41,978 nucleotides of DNA from an uncultured Azospirillum sp. Lineage in GTDB: Bacteria; Pseudomonadota; Alphaproteobacteria; RF32; CAG-239. This document shows positions 16,865-25,195 of the stretch, piece after piece. Position numbers and translations under genes: made by a program. Within the stretch, counting starts at the first letter, position 1, and each line of letters begins with the position of its first letter. The stretch lies in assembly GCA_947383875.1 (NCBI GenBank), contig CANDEX010000005.1, positions 1-41,978 of the forward strand, written 5' to 3'. Under the pieces are notes generated by a model. The model worked only from the letters and a program-made list of their open reading frames with translations, was not told the origin of the DNA and did no database searches.

Positions 16865-17580
16865 TATCCCTCAGCCTGATTAGTTTCCGCATCGGCTGTC
16901 CATAATGCGTTTTTTATATTCTTAGCTAGAAAATCCAAATGAAGCTGCTTCGCCTCATCACTCAAAGGAAACTGCCGAGCTTCGCGAAACTCTCTTTTCT
17001 GACTGGAACTGTCAGCAAAAACCGTAGCATGAGAAACCTTCTTTTCCTCTTTAAGCATACTAGGTTCCTGACCGCCCAGCAATTCCAGATAAACCTTAGC
17101 CAGCAAATCAGCGTCAAGCAATGCCCCGTGCAACGTACGTTCACTGTTATCAATTCCATAACGGCGGCACAAAGCATCCAGATTAACACGAGATCCCGGA
17201 AACAAATTACGCGCTATTTCAAGCGTATCAACAACTCTGTCCCAGGTAAATAACGGTTTCTCCAGCTCTTTGAGTTGCCCATTCAAAAAGTTAATATCGA
17301 ATGATGCATTATGCGCAACCAACACGGCATCCCCGACAAAATCCAACCATTCATCCGCTATCTGCTTAAAAGTCGGATAACTTTTCAAAAAATCATAACT
17401 TAAACCGTGAACTTTGAAAGCATCATCAGGAACATCTCTTTCAGGATTAATATACTGATGATACGTCACACCGGTAGGTATATGATTAATCAACTCGACA
17501 GCACCGATTTCGACCAATCTGTCACCTTCATTAACATTAAAACCAGTTGTTTCAGTATCAAAAACTATCTCTCTGACCAT
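16864..17580 (-). CDS. dnaQ: DNA polymerase III epsilon subunit (proofreading exonuclease)
   Basis: This 238-residue 3'-5' exonuclease of the replicative polymerase has DEDDh residues in order: D and E in FDTETTG near 7-11, D in AHNASFDINFL near 95-103, and H with D in HGALLDADLLAKV near 155-160. The C-terminal tail is the polymerase-binding part. The open frame extends to 17622, but I place the start at 17580 (MVREIVFD): AGGA precedes it, and it sits four bases after the coaE stop. The coaE-dnaQ order beside the origin is a conserved alphaproteobacterial arrangement. Confidence 0.93.
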   Translation of the reverse strand: MVREIVFDTETTGFNVNEGDRLVEIGAVELINHIPTGVTYHQYINPERDVPDDAFKVHGLSYDFLKSYPTFKQIADEWLDFVGDAVLVAHNASFDINFLNGQLKELEKPLFTWDRVVDTLEIARNLFPGSRVNLDALCRRYGIDNSERTLHGALLDADLLAKVYLELLGGQEPSMLKEEKKVSHATVFADSSSQKREFREARQFPLSDEAKQLHLDFLAKNIKNALWTADAETNQAEG

Positions 17581-17584
17581 CGTC

Positions 17585-18166
17585 CTACTCTTCCATTCCG
17601 CTAATTGCGCACAACAAATCAACTTTCAACAAATTCAGCGGTTTATCCGTATTAATCACCACATCGGCTAAACGCTTTTTTTCTTCATTATTCATTTGAA
17701 CTTTGTTAATTTTTTCAAAATCTTCACTACTGACATTATCACGCTTCATAACTCTCTGTTTCTGTAATTCATATGCCACATCAGCAACAATCACATAATT
17801 GCAGAATTTATCCCATCCCATTTCATACAATAAAGCAACATCAATAAAAAATAAATCATCAAAACGGGCATTCCGTCTTATTAAATTCCTAAATATCTGC
17901 TTAAGGAAAGGATGAACCAAAGCTTCGAGTTCTTTTAAACGACGATTATCTGAAAATACAATATCCCGCAAACGGCGTTTATTCACTTTTCCGTTTTCAA
18001 TAACCTCAGGAAATCTCGAGCCGATTGCCGCAATAAAATCTTTTTGGTAATATAAGCGTCGAACCCATCCGTCAACGTCATATACAACATACCCTAAATC
18101 ACGGACAAGCTGTGCCAAAGTCGTTTTTCCGCAACCGATAGAACCCGTGATGGCTACTATTTTCAT
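17585..18166 (-). CDS. coaE: Dephospho-CoA kinase
   Basis: This 193-residue cytosolic enzyme makes coenzyme A from dephospho-CoA and ATP. The P-loop ITGSIGCGKTTLAQ lies at residues 6-19. YDVDGWVRRL follows near 30, and LEALVHPFLKQ near 80-90 is the CoA-family motif. DVALLYEMGWDKFCNYVIV lies near 108-126. Length is normal. It reads away from the putative origin and is the first gene of coaE-dnaQ-sixA-like. In related genomes maf and aroE often lie between the origin and coaE; they are absent here. Confidence 0.94.
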   Translation of the reverse strand: MKIVAITGSIGCGKTTLAQLVRDLGYVVYDVDGWVRRLYYQKDFIAAIGSRFPEVIENGKVNKRRLRDIVFSDNRRLKELEALVHPFLKQIFRNLIRRNARFDDLFFIDVALLYEMGWDKFCNYVIVADVAYELQKQRVMKRDNVSSEDFEKINKVQMNNEEKKRLADVVINTDKPLNLLKVDLLCAISGMEE

Positions 18167-18179
18167 TTAATCCCCCAAA

Positions 18180-18600
18180 ACAAAGACTTAAGACACTTAT
18201 CAACAGAAGTGCCGTTTTCTGTGCATAACTCGTCTGTTCACTAAGGTTATACAAATTAATCACCATAAAGTAAAATCTAATATACCCACTTACGCACAAG
18301 CACACATTTTATCCCGAAGCTGGGGATAAAAAAGTTACACACAAAGCCTGTGTTTTTTAGTTTACATTTTGTGTTAAGAATTTTTTAACGATTCGTTAAG
18401 AAAGGATTAACTTTATCACACAATATTATAAACAGCCTGATGTCATCTGTATAACTCTGTGCTGTAAAACTTATCCACATCAGTCACAGGTATATACAAT
18501 CTACTACTAACTTTTTAAAAATTATTATATGGGCAGGGAAGATGTGCATAAAACTGCCATGAAAAAATCTCTATTCTTTGTTTGACACTTTATAATTTAA
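18180..18600. other. Probable chromosomal replication origin (oriC)
   Basis: This gene-free, AT-rich spacer between coaE and rho sits where alphaproteobacterial origins are expected. Boxes matching TTATNCACA occur at 18220-18228 (minus), 18471-18479 (plus, TTATCCACA) and 18543-18551 (minus). One-mismatch boxes lie at 18197-18205, 18321-18329 and 18446-18454. After the box at 18471 comes CTACTACTA at 18501-18509, which on the other strand matches the DnaA-trio pattern (3'-GAT repeats). A pure A/T tract at 18512-18530 follows, a likely unwinding element. Genes on both sides read away from it. CtrA-type sites lie at 18374-18410. The distance from box to trio (21 bases) is longer than in Bacillus subtilis, so the trio is the weakest part. 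Confidence 0.8.
18374..18410. promoter_or_regulatory. CtrA-type array: four TTAA half-sites at 11-bp spacing
   Basis: TTAA occurs at 18374, 18385, 18396 and 18407, giving three overlapping perfect TTAA-N7-TTAA sites. This is the binding consensus of the alphaproteobacterial cell-cycle regulator CtrA, which in Caulobacter binds oriC and blocks initiation. A GATTC, the GANTC target of the CcrM methylase, lies at 18390-18394 inside the array. The array is 61 bases before the perfect DnaA box at 18471. CtrA itself is not encoded here. Confidence 0.7.
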
Positions 18601-18638
18601 ATCATATATAAAGCATAAGCGATGAACATATAGTTCAT
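18582..18638 (+). promoter_or_regulatory. rho promoter and palindrome in its leader
   Basis: TTGACA at 18582-18587 and TATATA at 18605-18610, 17 bases apart, form a near-consensus promoter for rho at 18691. Just past the expected start lies ATGAACATATAGTTCAT (18622-18638), with perfect 6-bp arms around a 5-base spacer. It could be an operator or a leader hairpin, perhaps tied to rho autoregulation (inference). Confidence 0.6.
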
Positions 18639-18690
18639 ATTTTTACCCTTTCAACATTTAATTTCATTTTTATTTCAAGATTAGGTTCAC

Positions 18691-19944
18691 ATGAATTTAA
18701 AAGAGCTCAAGCAAAAGTCTCCGACCGAATTATTAACTCAGGCGGAAGATTTAGGAATTGAAGATGCATCTTCAATGCGTAAACAGGATTTAATGTTTGC
18801 CATTCTCAAAAAACTGGCAGATGATGATATTATCATCAATGGCGAAGGAACAATTGAGGTTATGCCTGACGGATTTGGCTTCCTCCGTTCTGCCGAATCA
18901 AATTATCTGGCTGGACCGGATGATATTTACGTTTCTCCCTCTCAAGTTAAAAAATTTGGTCTGCGTACCGGTGATACTGTTGAAGGAGAAATCAGAGGAC
19001 CGCGGGATAATGAACGTTATTTTGCTCTTACTAAAATTAATACCATCAATTTTGATGATCCGGAAAAGTCCAAACTTAGGGTGAATTTTGACAATTTAAC
19101 CCCGCTTTATCCGACAGAAAAACTCAACTTTGATATCATCTGCGGCGATAAAGATTATACCTGCAGAGTTATCGACTTAATTTCTCCGCAAGGAAAAGGT
19201 CAACGCGGACTGATTGTTGCACCGCCTCGTACCGGTAAAACAGTGATGTTGCAAAATATTGCACATGCTATTGCAGAAAATCATCCGGAAGCATACCTGA
19301 TGGTATTACTCATTGACGAACGACCGGAAGAAGTAACAGATATGACCCGTTCGGTCAAAGGTGAAGTAATTTCCTCAACCTTTGATGAACCGGCAGCTCG
19401 CCATGTTCAGGTTGCTGAAATGGTCATCGAAAAAGCCAAACGTTTGGTTGAACATAAAAAAGACGTTATCATCCTGCTCGATTCCATCACTCGTCTGGGG
19501 CGTGCGTATAATACGGTTATCCCTTCTTCTGGTAAGGTTTTAACCGGTGGTGTTGATGCTAACGCCCTGCAACGTCCGAAACGTATTCTCGGTGCGGCGC
19601 GAAATGTGGAAGAAGGCGGATCTTTAACTATTATTGCAACAGCATTGATTGATACCGGTTCCCGCATGGATGAAGTTATTTTTGAAGAATTCAAGGGAAC
19701 AGGCAACTCAGAGATTATTCTTGACCGTAAATTAACCGATAAACGCTTATTCCCGACAATAGATATTACTCGTTCAGGAACCAGAAAAGAAGAATTGTTG
19801 GTTGATAAAGCAACTCTTTCCAAAATGTGGGTACTGCGCCGCGTATTAATGCAAATGGGCATGACCGACGGTATGGAATTCCTGCTTGATAAGTTACGGA
19901 TGAGCAAAGATAATCATGATTTCTTTAATACTATGAACAGCTAA
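18691..19944 (+). CDS. rho: Transcription termination factor Rho
   Basis: This 417-residue RNA-dependent ATPase forms a hexameric ring that ends transcription. The N-terminal helical domain ([20 protein letters not shown]) is followed by the RNA-binding cold-shock-like domain at about 50-120 ([26 protein letters not shown]). The Walker A is [13 protein letters not shown] near 178, the Walker [11 protein letters not shown] near 262, and the Q/R-loop [11 protein letters not shown] lies near 285. Length and content are typical. It is the first rightward gene from the origin; hemE or hemH often stand between origin and rho in relatives but are absent. A strong terminator follows. Confidence 0.97.
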   Translation: MNLKELKQKSPTELLTQAEDLGIEDASSMRKQDLMFAILKKLADDDIIINGEGTIEVMPDGFGFLRSAESNYLAGPDDIYVSPSQVKKFGLRTGDTVEGEIRGPRDNERYFALTKINTINFDDPEKSKLRVNFDNLTPLYPTEKLNFDIICGDKDYTCRVIDLISPQGKGQRGLIVAPPRTGKTVMLQNIAHAIAENHPEAYLMVLLIDERPEEVTDMTRSVKGEVISSTFDEPAARHVQVAEMVIEKAKRLVEHKKDVIILLDSITRLGRAYNTVIPSSGKVLTGGVDANALQRPKRILGAARNVEEGGSLTIIATALIDTGSRMDEVIFEEFKGTGNSEIILDRKLTDKRLFPTIDITRSGTRKEELLVDKATLSKMWVLRRVLMQMGMTDGMEFLLDKLRMSKDNHDFFNTMNS

Positions 19945-19946
19945 AT

Positions 19947-19974
19947 AAAAACCCCGGAATTTTCCGGGGTTTTT
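19947..19974. terminator. Bidirectional terminator between rho and the 19976 gene
   Basis: AAAAACCCCGGAA pairs perfectly with TTCCGGGGTTTTT around a two-base centre. A/T runs on both sides let it serve rho and the convergent gene at 19976. Confidence 0.88.
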
Positions 19975-19975
19975 A

Positions 19976-20392
19976 TTAAATCAATGTCATTTCTATAACT
20001 GCCCATGAAAACAATATAATGGTTTTACTAGGAAAAACCGGACGATTAACTGTTCTGTAAGCCAGACGATATGCCACTACTGGAACATAAGCCGTCATAA
20101 GGCAAAGAAGAACGGGAGTAATAATCATAATTGCGATGACAACCGGATAATAATCCATCATCTTATATTGCCCTAAAAAGACAGCTGTAACTAAGCCGAC
20201 ATAGCTGATAACAAAGTTAAATTTTGAATTTTGCGGTCGAAAAATCTCCAAATTATAAAGGAGTACAAACAACAACCCTGTTATCCAGGAACATAATTCA
20301 TATTTCCAGATAATTGTCGACGAATGTCCGAAAATAAGAAGTGTGGTTGCTGTAATCACCACAATGATACCGAGAAAAGTTTCAGCTTTCAT
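19976..20392 (-). CDS. Uncharacterised four-to-five-helix membrane protein
   Basis: I do not recognise this 138-residue protein. Hydrophobic segments lie at about 5-22 (GIIVVITATTLLIFG), 32-46 (WITGLLFVLLYNL), 62-78 (FVISYVGLVTAVFLG), 84-105 (PVVIAIMIITPVLLCLMTA) and 122-136 (TIILFSWAVIEMTL). Loops are short and the segment between helices 4 and 5 is arginine-rich (YRLAYRTVNRP), so that side is likely cytoplasmic. The frame opens at a TTG at 20404, but the ATG at 20392 is the more likely start. It converges on rho and shares its terminator. No partner or pathway is suggested by the neighbours. Confidence 0.65.
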   Translation of the reverse strand: MKAETFLGIIVVITATTLLIFGHSSTIIWKYELCSWITGLLFVLLYNLEIFRPQNSKFNFVISYVGLVTAVFLGQYKMMDYYPVVIAIMIITPVLLCLMTAYVPVVAYRLAYRTVNRPVFPSKTIILFSWAVIEMTLI

Positions 20393-20474
20393 ATGTATAT
20401 ACAATAATTTAGTTTGTAATAATAAAATTTTATAAGATTATGCCTTTTTCGATATATTTTGTCAAATATTATTT

Positions 20475-21149
20475 TTACAATCCAAGAAAATCTTTAATTT
20501 CAGACATATTATCGAAAATATGAATAACTCCCAAGGATTTTATTTTGTTAATATAATCTGAAGAATTATTCATATCGCATCCGATAAATGCAATAACAGT
20601 CATTCCGGCTTTAATAGCCGCAGTCATTCCTGCCAAAGAATCCTCAATGACGACGCATTCCTCAGGCGAAACTCCCATTTTTTCAGCTGCCAATAAGAAT
20701 AAGTCAGGTTCCGGCTTGCCGTGCGTAACCATATCAGCTGTAAATAAATTGTCTTTATTAATATATTTATTCCAAAAACCGATTGTCTTTAATTTTTCAA
20801 TACTTTTAGATAAAATTCCGCCAGTTGCGACACATTGCTTTATCTGTTGGTTTTTCAGTATTTCTTCCGTGCCCGGAGTTGCATCAAAACCTTGTGACAT
20901 TACGGCAATATCACGCCGCATGCTTTCTTTCCAAAATTCATCATCTGTTTCAAGACCGAGCTTATCCAAATTTTGCCGTTTTGTTTTATCACTCATGCCA
21001 CCAAGGTGATAATTTGTTGTGGCAAAATCCCAGTCCAGATTGAATTTTTCATTAATCATTTGCCGCCGATTTTCCAGCCATAATTTTTCTGTATCAGCCA
21101 ACACGCCGTCAAAATCCCAGATAATTAATTTTTTAGAAATTTTAGTCAC
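20475..21149 (-). CDS. HAD-superfamily phosphatase, beta-phosphoglucomutase-like
   Basis: This 224-residue cytosolic protein has all four HAD motifs. Motif I is IWDFDGVLADTE near residue 9, with both aspartates. Motif II is the threonine in CVATGGILSKS near 110. Motif III is the lysine in THGKPEPDLF near 145. Motif IV is CVVIEDSLAGMTAAIKAG near 165. The helical cap after motif I (residues 18-85) makes it subfamily I, like phosphoglycolate phosphatase or beta-phosphoglucomutase. The GPE loop suits small phosphorylated sugars; the true substrate is unknown. It begins with GTG, as no suitable ATG lies nearby. Confidence 0.85.
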   Translation of the reverse strand: MTKISKKLIIWDFDGVLADTEKLWLENRRQMINEKFNLDWDFATTNYHLGGMSDKTKRQNLDKLGLETDDEFWKESMRRDIAVMSQGFDATPGTEEILKNQQIKQCVATGGILSKSIEKLKTIGFWNKYINKDNLFTADMVTHGKPEPDLFLLAAEKMGVSPEECVVIEDSLAGMTAAIKAGMTVIAFIGCDMNNSSDYINKIKSLGVIHIFDNMSEIKDFLGL

Positions 21150-21359
21150 AACACAAACTTTCAGTAGAAAAATAATGAGTCCGTAGGAAGCTCATACAAA
21201 AGAATTTCAGACAGTTTATAGGATAACACTTAAGTAAAAGTAAAAACACGCTGAGAAAGCCAAAAACGGGCTGTTACGGAAACAGGCAATTTTTTATAGT
21301 ATTTTTTACCAATTTAATCTATACTATTGCCAATTTTAAGATTTTTACAGGAAGATGAT

Positions 21360-22703
21360 ATGGATAATAGAACCATTTATGCTTTGTCGACGGTAATGGG
21401 AAAATCAGGTGTGGCTGTCGTGCGTATTTCCGGAGCCGATGCTCGAGAAGTCATTAATAAAATGACAGATATTGAGACGAAGCGGTTAAAGCCTCGTTAT
21501 GCTTATTTTACGAATTTGTTTTCTTTTCCTGATCGCCGATTACTGGATAAATGTCTGTTGCTTTATTTTAAGGCACCGTTTTCTTTTACCGGGGAAGATA
21601 TTGTCGAATTGCAAATTCACGGCTCCAGAGCCGTTATTTCCGGAGTCCTTTCATCTTTAGGTGAGATAAGTGGTTTCCGCTTAGCTGAACCCGGAGAATT
21701 TTCAAAACGAGCCTTTTATAACGGTAAGATGGATTTAACCCAGGCAGAAGGGTTAGCTGATTTGATAGATGCTGAAACAGCTGAGCAGCAAAAATATGCC
21801 ATACGTCAAATGGAAGGCGGGCTAAAAAACTTGTATGAAAATTGGCGTGAAGAATTGCTGACGATTATGTCCTATCTTGAAGCTTACATAGATTTTCCTG
21901 ATGAAGATATTCCTCAGGACACTGTATTTAAACTTGAAGACACTGTATTTAAACTTTCCGAGGCTATATCTGCTCACTTGTCTGGCGACAAAATCGGCGA
22001 ACGACTTCGCGAAGGTTTTAGAGTTGTGATTGTCGGTCCGCCAAATGCCGGAAAATCCAGTTTATTGAACGCTGTTGTAAATCGCGAAGCTGCCATTGTG
22101 TCTAACATAGCCGGTACAACTCGAGATGCTGTTGATGTGCATCTTGATTTGAAAGGCTACCCTGTTATGTTTACAGATACAGCCGGCCTGCGCGAAGTTG
22201 AGGATGCTATTGAAAAACGAGGAATAGAAATTGCTTATAATAAAATTAGCGAGGCAGATTTGGTAATATGTTTGTTTGATGCATCACAAGACACTGTTCA
22301 TATCTTTGATAATCTGAAAAAAACGATTTTTGATAAAATGCTTTTGGTTGCTAATAAAGCAGATAAAATATCAGAACAACAATTAACAAACTTACAAAAC
22401 CATAATTGTCTGATTGTAGCGGCCAAACAAAAACAAGGCTTAGATAAATTGTTGGCTAAAATTACAGAATGCATTGAAAACAAGTTTACTTCAAATTCTG
22501 ACGTGTTGATTACTCGGGCACGCTATCGTCAAGCTTTATATGAAACTTTGGAAGCCTTGCAACAATTTAATCTGCAAAAAGAAATTGAGTTGGCGGCTGA
22601 AGATATTCGTTTAGCTGCTCGAGGCTTGGGCAAAATTACCGGGCGTATAGAGGTTGATGATATCCTTGATAAAATTTTCGGTTCATTTTGCATCGGTAAA
22701 TAA
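21360..22703 (+). CDS. mnmE: tRNA modification GTPase MnmE
   Basis: This 447-residue protein works with MnmG to add carboxymethylaminomethyl groups to U34 of certain tRNAs. The N-terminal tetrahydrofolate-binding domain starts TIYALSTVMGKSGVAVVRISG. The G domain has GPPNAGKSSLLNA (G1, near 225), DTAGLRE (G3) and NKAD (G4), and the chain ends in the family's CIGK. The frame opens upstream at 21327, but AGGA before the ATG at 21360 and the family start MDNRTIYALS fix the start. Residues 187-200 hold an in-frame tandem duplication, DTVFKLE/DTVFKLS, made of two 21-base units each carrying the ACACTGTATTTAAA motif. This lies in a length-variable part of the helical domain. Confidence 0.96.
   Translation: MDNRTIYALSTVMGKSGVAVVRISGADAREVINKMTDIETKRLKPRYAYFTNLFSFPDRRLLDKCLLLYFKAPFSFTGEDIVELQIHGSRAVISGVLSSLGEISGFRLAEPGEFSKRAFYNGKMDLTQAEGLADLIDAETAEQQKYAIRQMEGGLKNLYENWREELLTIMSYLEAYIDFPDEDIPQDTVFKLEDTVFKLSEAISAHLSGDKIGERLREGFRVVIVGPPNAGKSSLLNAVVNREAAIVSNIAGTTRDAVDVHLDLKGYPVMFTDTAGLREVEDAIEKRGIEIAYNKISEADLVICLFDASQDTVHIFDNLKKTIFDKMLLVANKADKISEQQLTNLQNHNCLIVAAKQKQGLDKLLAKITECIENKFTSNSDVLITRARYRQALYETLEALQQFNLQKEIELAAEDIRLAARGLGKITGRIEVDDILDKIFGSFCIGK
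21918..21959 (+). repeat. Tandem 21-bp repeat inside mnmE
   Basis: Two adjacent units begin at 21918 and 21939 and share their first 17 bases (GACACTGTATTTAAACT). Each holds one copy of the GTATTTAAA motif that is abundant over the next 6 kb. Confidence 0.85.
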
Positions 22704-22774
22704 AACTTGACTCATTTGCAGAAATAGACTAATTTTCCAACATAATTTAATTATTAACTTAATACTATATTTTT

Positions 22775-23197
22775 ATGTATTTAAAAATTAATACCAACAA
22801 TGACAGCCTGCACAACATGATTAGGCATAATATCGCCATACTTAGCGGTTTTACAATTGCTTCCAGTGAATTTTCAGGTATTAGTGATGGCTTTCTGCCT
22901 TATCTGAATGACCTCGTTGACAATTTTAAGAAGCTTTTTGAAGAATATGATAAGGTTGAAAACGAGCTTTTTTATCTTCGCATAGATGAAGTAGAAGATG
23001 TCAGAGTCAACATCTTATTGGTCAACCTGCAGAAGGCTATGCGCTTGTTGATAATGAGGATTCAGGAATATAAAACCTATTCGGCTCATGTTGCAGCGGT
23101 TTATGTGTTATCTGTTTTCTGTATCTGTCCGTGCATTATAGAGCGGCATGAAGTTTATGATTTTTTGCTCATGCTTCGTAGCAATTATATCATCTGA
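22775..23197 (+). CDS. Uncharacterised 140-residue helical protein between mnmE and mnmG
   Basis: I do not recognise it. The protein is predicted mostly helical: an N-terminal stretch with a mild hydrophobic patch (IAILSGFTIASSEF), an acidic amphipathic middle (LVDNFKKLFEEYDKVENELFYLRIDEVEDV) that could form a coiled coil, and a hydrophobic stretch VAAVYVLSVFCICPCI near residues 108-123 that might insert in a membrane. Three cysteines cluster there. The first codons (MYLK) contain one GTATTTAAA copy. A strong terminator follows. In most alphaproteobacteria mnmE and mnmG are close neighbours, so this gene is an insertion in the standard order. It has no clear Shine-Dalgarno sequence. Confidence 0.6.
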   Translation: MYLKINTNNDSLHNMIRHNIAILSGFTIASSEFSGISDGFLPYLNDLVDNFKKLFEEYDKVENELFYLRIDEVEDVRVNILLVNLQKAMRLLIMRIQEYKTYSAHVAAVYVLSVFCICPCIIERHEVYDFLLMLRSNYII

Positions 23198-23202
23198 TTT
23201 TT

Positions 23203-23231
23203 AAAACCTGCCTGTGTTTCAGGCAGGTTTT
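23203..23231 (+). terminator. Terminator after the 22775 gene
   Basis: AAAACCTGCCTG pairs perfectly with CAGGCAGGTTTT around a TGTTT loop, followed by GCTTTT. It separates the mnmE/22775 unit from mnmG. Confidence 0.85.
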
Positions 23232-23338
23232 GCTTTTAAATGAGAGGCCGTATTAACGGCTTGCTAATCTTTTATATGTTACGATAAGCATAAGTAGGAC
23301 TCCGCCTCTATATAAGGCAGATTGGTAAGGCAGAATGT

Positions 23339-25192
23339 ATGAAGAATAATAAAGAATATGACGTTATTGTTATCGGTGGTGGTCATGCGGGGTGTGAAGC
23401 CTGCGCAGCAGCAGCCAGAACCGGTGCCAAAACAGCATTGATTACCCATAAAATAGAAACCATAGGTGCAATGTCTTGTAATCCGGCAATAGGCGGTTTG
23501 GGAAAAGGTCATTTGGTGCGTGAAATTGATGCCTTAGACGGATTAATGGGACGTGTGATAGACAAAGGCGGTATTCAATTCAGAATGCTTAACCAATCCA
23601 AAGGTCCGGCAGTTAGAGGTCCACGCGCCCAAGCAGACAGAGAATTATACAAGAGTTTTATGCTGGAGGCTTTGCAGAATCAACAAAATTTAGATATCAT
23701 TGAAGCGGCAGCAGAAGGTCTGCTGTTTGAGGCAGATAAAATATCGGGTGTCATTCTTGCAGATGGTACTGAAATCAGAGCTAAAGCTGTTGTTTTAACT
23801 TCCGGAACCTTCTTAAACGGAGTTATGTTTGTTGGTCATGAAACAACTATCGGCGGGCGTATAGATGATGTCAGCTGTTCTGGAATTACACCGTATTTAA
23901 AACAAAAAGGGCTCAAGGTCGGCCGTTTGAAAACCGGCACCCCTGCCCGCTTAAACGGTAAAACAATTCATTGGGAAAAACTTGCGGCTCAAGATGGTGA
24001 TTATCCGCCTCAGCCTTTTTCCTATCTGACCAAAGAAATCACCAATCCGCAAATACAGTGTTATATAACCCATACTAATGAGAAAACACACCAGATTATT
24101 CGTGATAATTTTTCCAAATGCGCATTATTTTCAGGTTTAATTAAAGGTGTCGGTCCACGTTATTGCCCGAGTATTGAAGATAAACTGGTTAAGTTTGCTG
24201 ACAGAACCAGCCACCAGATTTTCTTGGAGCCGGAAGGTCTAAATACCGATGTGGTCTACCCAAATGGTATATCTACTTCTCTACCGCCCGATGTTCAAGA
24301 GGCATTTATTCACACTATTGAAGGATTGGAAGATGTAGAAATTCTACGTTATGCTTATGCCATTGAGTATGATTATGTCGATCCTCAGGAGTTAAATCGC
24401 ACACTGGCTGTTAAAAAAGTTCCCGGATTATATCTTGCCGGACAAATTAACGGCACAACCGGTTATGAAGAAGCTGCTGCTCAAGGACTGGTTGCCGGCG
24501 TTAATGCCGCACTCTATGCCGAGGGAAAAAATCGTGAATTTACGATTGACCGTAGCGAAGGTTATATTGGTGTTATGATTGATGATTTAATTACCAAAGG
24601 AGTTGACGAACCTTATCGAATGTTCACGTCTCGCTCAGAATATCGTTTACTGTTGCGGGCGGATAATGCTGATGCTCGTTTGACTGAAAAAGGGTGGAAT
24701 ATCGGTTGTGTCGGCGAATATCGATACACTGTATTTAAAGAAAAATATAATCGTATTAACAGCTATCGTAATCTTTGTGAAGAACTGGTTGCCAAACAAA
24801 ACCGTCTTGATGAGATAGGCATCAAAACAAAACATGACGGCACTAAGCGTACGGCATTTAATTTGATGTCTTATGACACTGTTTCACGTGAAACAATTAA
24901 CCAACTTTGGCCTGAATTATCATCTATGCCGGATGACGTATATGAAGCAATCGAAATAGAAGCTAAATATGCAGGTTATCTGAAACGCCAGCAAGCTGAT
25001 ATTGATGTTTTTCATAAAGATGAAAATTTGAAAATTCGCGATGATGTTGACTATAGTCAAATCGGAGGATTATCGCGTGAGATGGTGCAGAAGTTATCTA
25101 GAGTTCGGCCGTCAACAATTGGTGAAGCCGCACGTATTCCCGGCGTAACCCCTGCGGCCATTACTGCTATTTTGGGATATGTTAAGAGGTGA
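23339..25192 (+). CDS. mnmG: tRNA uridine 5-carboxymethylaminomethyl modification enzyme MnmG
   Basis: This 617-residue FAD protein is the partner of MnmE. The dinucleotide-binding motif [11 protein letters not shown] lies at residues 10-20. [23 protein letters not shown], in two parts, is the family signature near 48-70. The second signature, [15 protein letters not shown], lies near 190-205. GYEEAAAQG and [11 protein letters not shown] lie near 375 and 430. The C-terminal helical domain ends with [11 protein letters not shown]. Length is normal. The gene contains a perfect parS site (24880-24895) and two copies of the GTATTTAAA motif (23888 and 24726). It runs directly into the first HD-domain gene three bases later. 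Confidence 0.97.
   Translation: MKNNKEYDVIVIGGGHAGCEACAAAARTGAKTALITHKIETIGAMSCNPAIGGLGKGHLVREIDALDGLMGRVIDKGGIQFRMLNQSKGPAVRGPRAQADRELYKSFMLEALQNQQNLDIIEAAAEGLLFEADKISGVILADGTEIRAKAVVLTSGTFLNGVMFVGHETTIGGRIDDVSCSGITPYLKQKGLKVGRLKTGTPARLNGKTIHWEKLAAQDGDYPPQPFSYLTKEITNPQIQCYITHTNEKTHQIIRDNFSKCALFSGLIKGVGPRYCPSIEDKLVKFADRTSHQIFLEPEGLNTDVVYPNGISTSLPPDVQEAFIHTIEGLEDVEILRYAYAIEYDYVDPQELNRTLAVKKVPGLYLAGQINGTTGYEEAAAQGLVAGVNAALYAEGKNREFTIDRSEGYIGVMIDDLITKGVDEPYRMFTSRSEYRLLLRADNADARLTEKGWNIGCVGEYRYTVFKEKYNRINSYRNLCEELVAKQNRLDEIGIKTKHDGTKRTAFNLMSYDTVSRETINQLWPELSSMPDDVYEAIEIEAKYAGYLKRQQADIDVFHKDENLKIRDDVDYSQIGGLSREMVQKLSRVRPSTIGEAARIPGVTPAAITAILGYVKR
24880..24895. promoter_or_regulatory. parS site 1 (inside mnmG)
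   Basis: TGTTTCACGTGAAACA is a perfect 16-bp palindrome identical to the universal parS core bound by chromosomal ParB. It lies in the coding part of mnmG about 3.7 kb before parB, and about 6.4 kb from the putative origin. Confidence 0.95.
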
Positions 25193-25195
25193 GAC

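Noticed and set aside
21249..21298. Weak hairpin with a T run before mnmE that resembles a terminator
   Set aside because: The stem is short and interrupted and no plus-strand gene leads into it; not strong enough to list as a feature.
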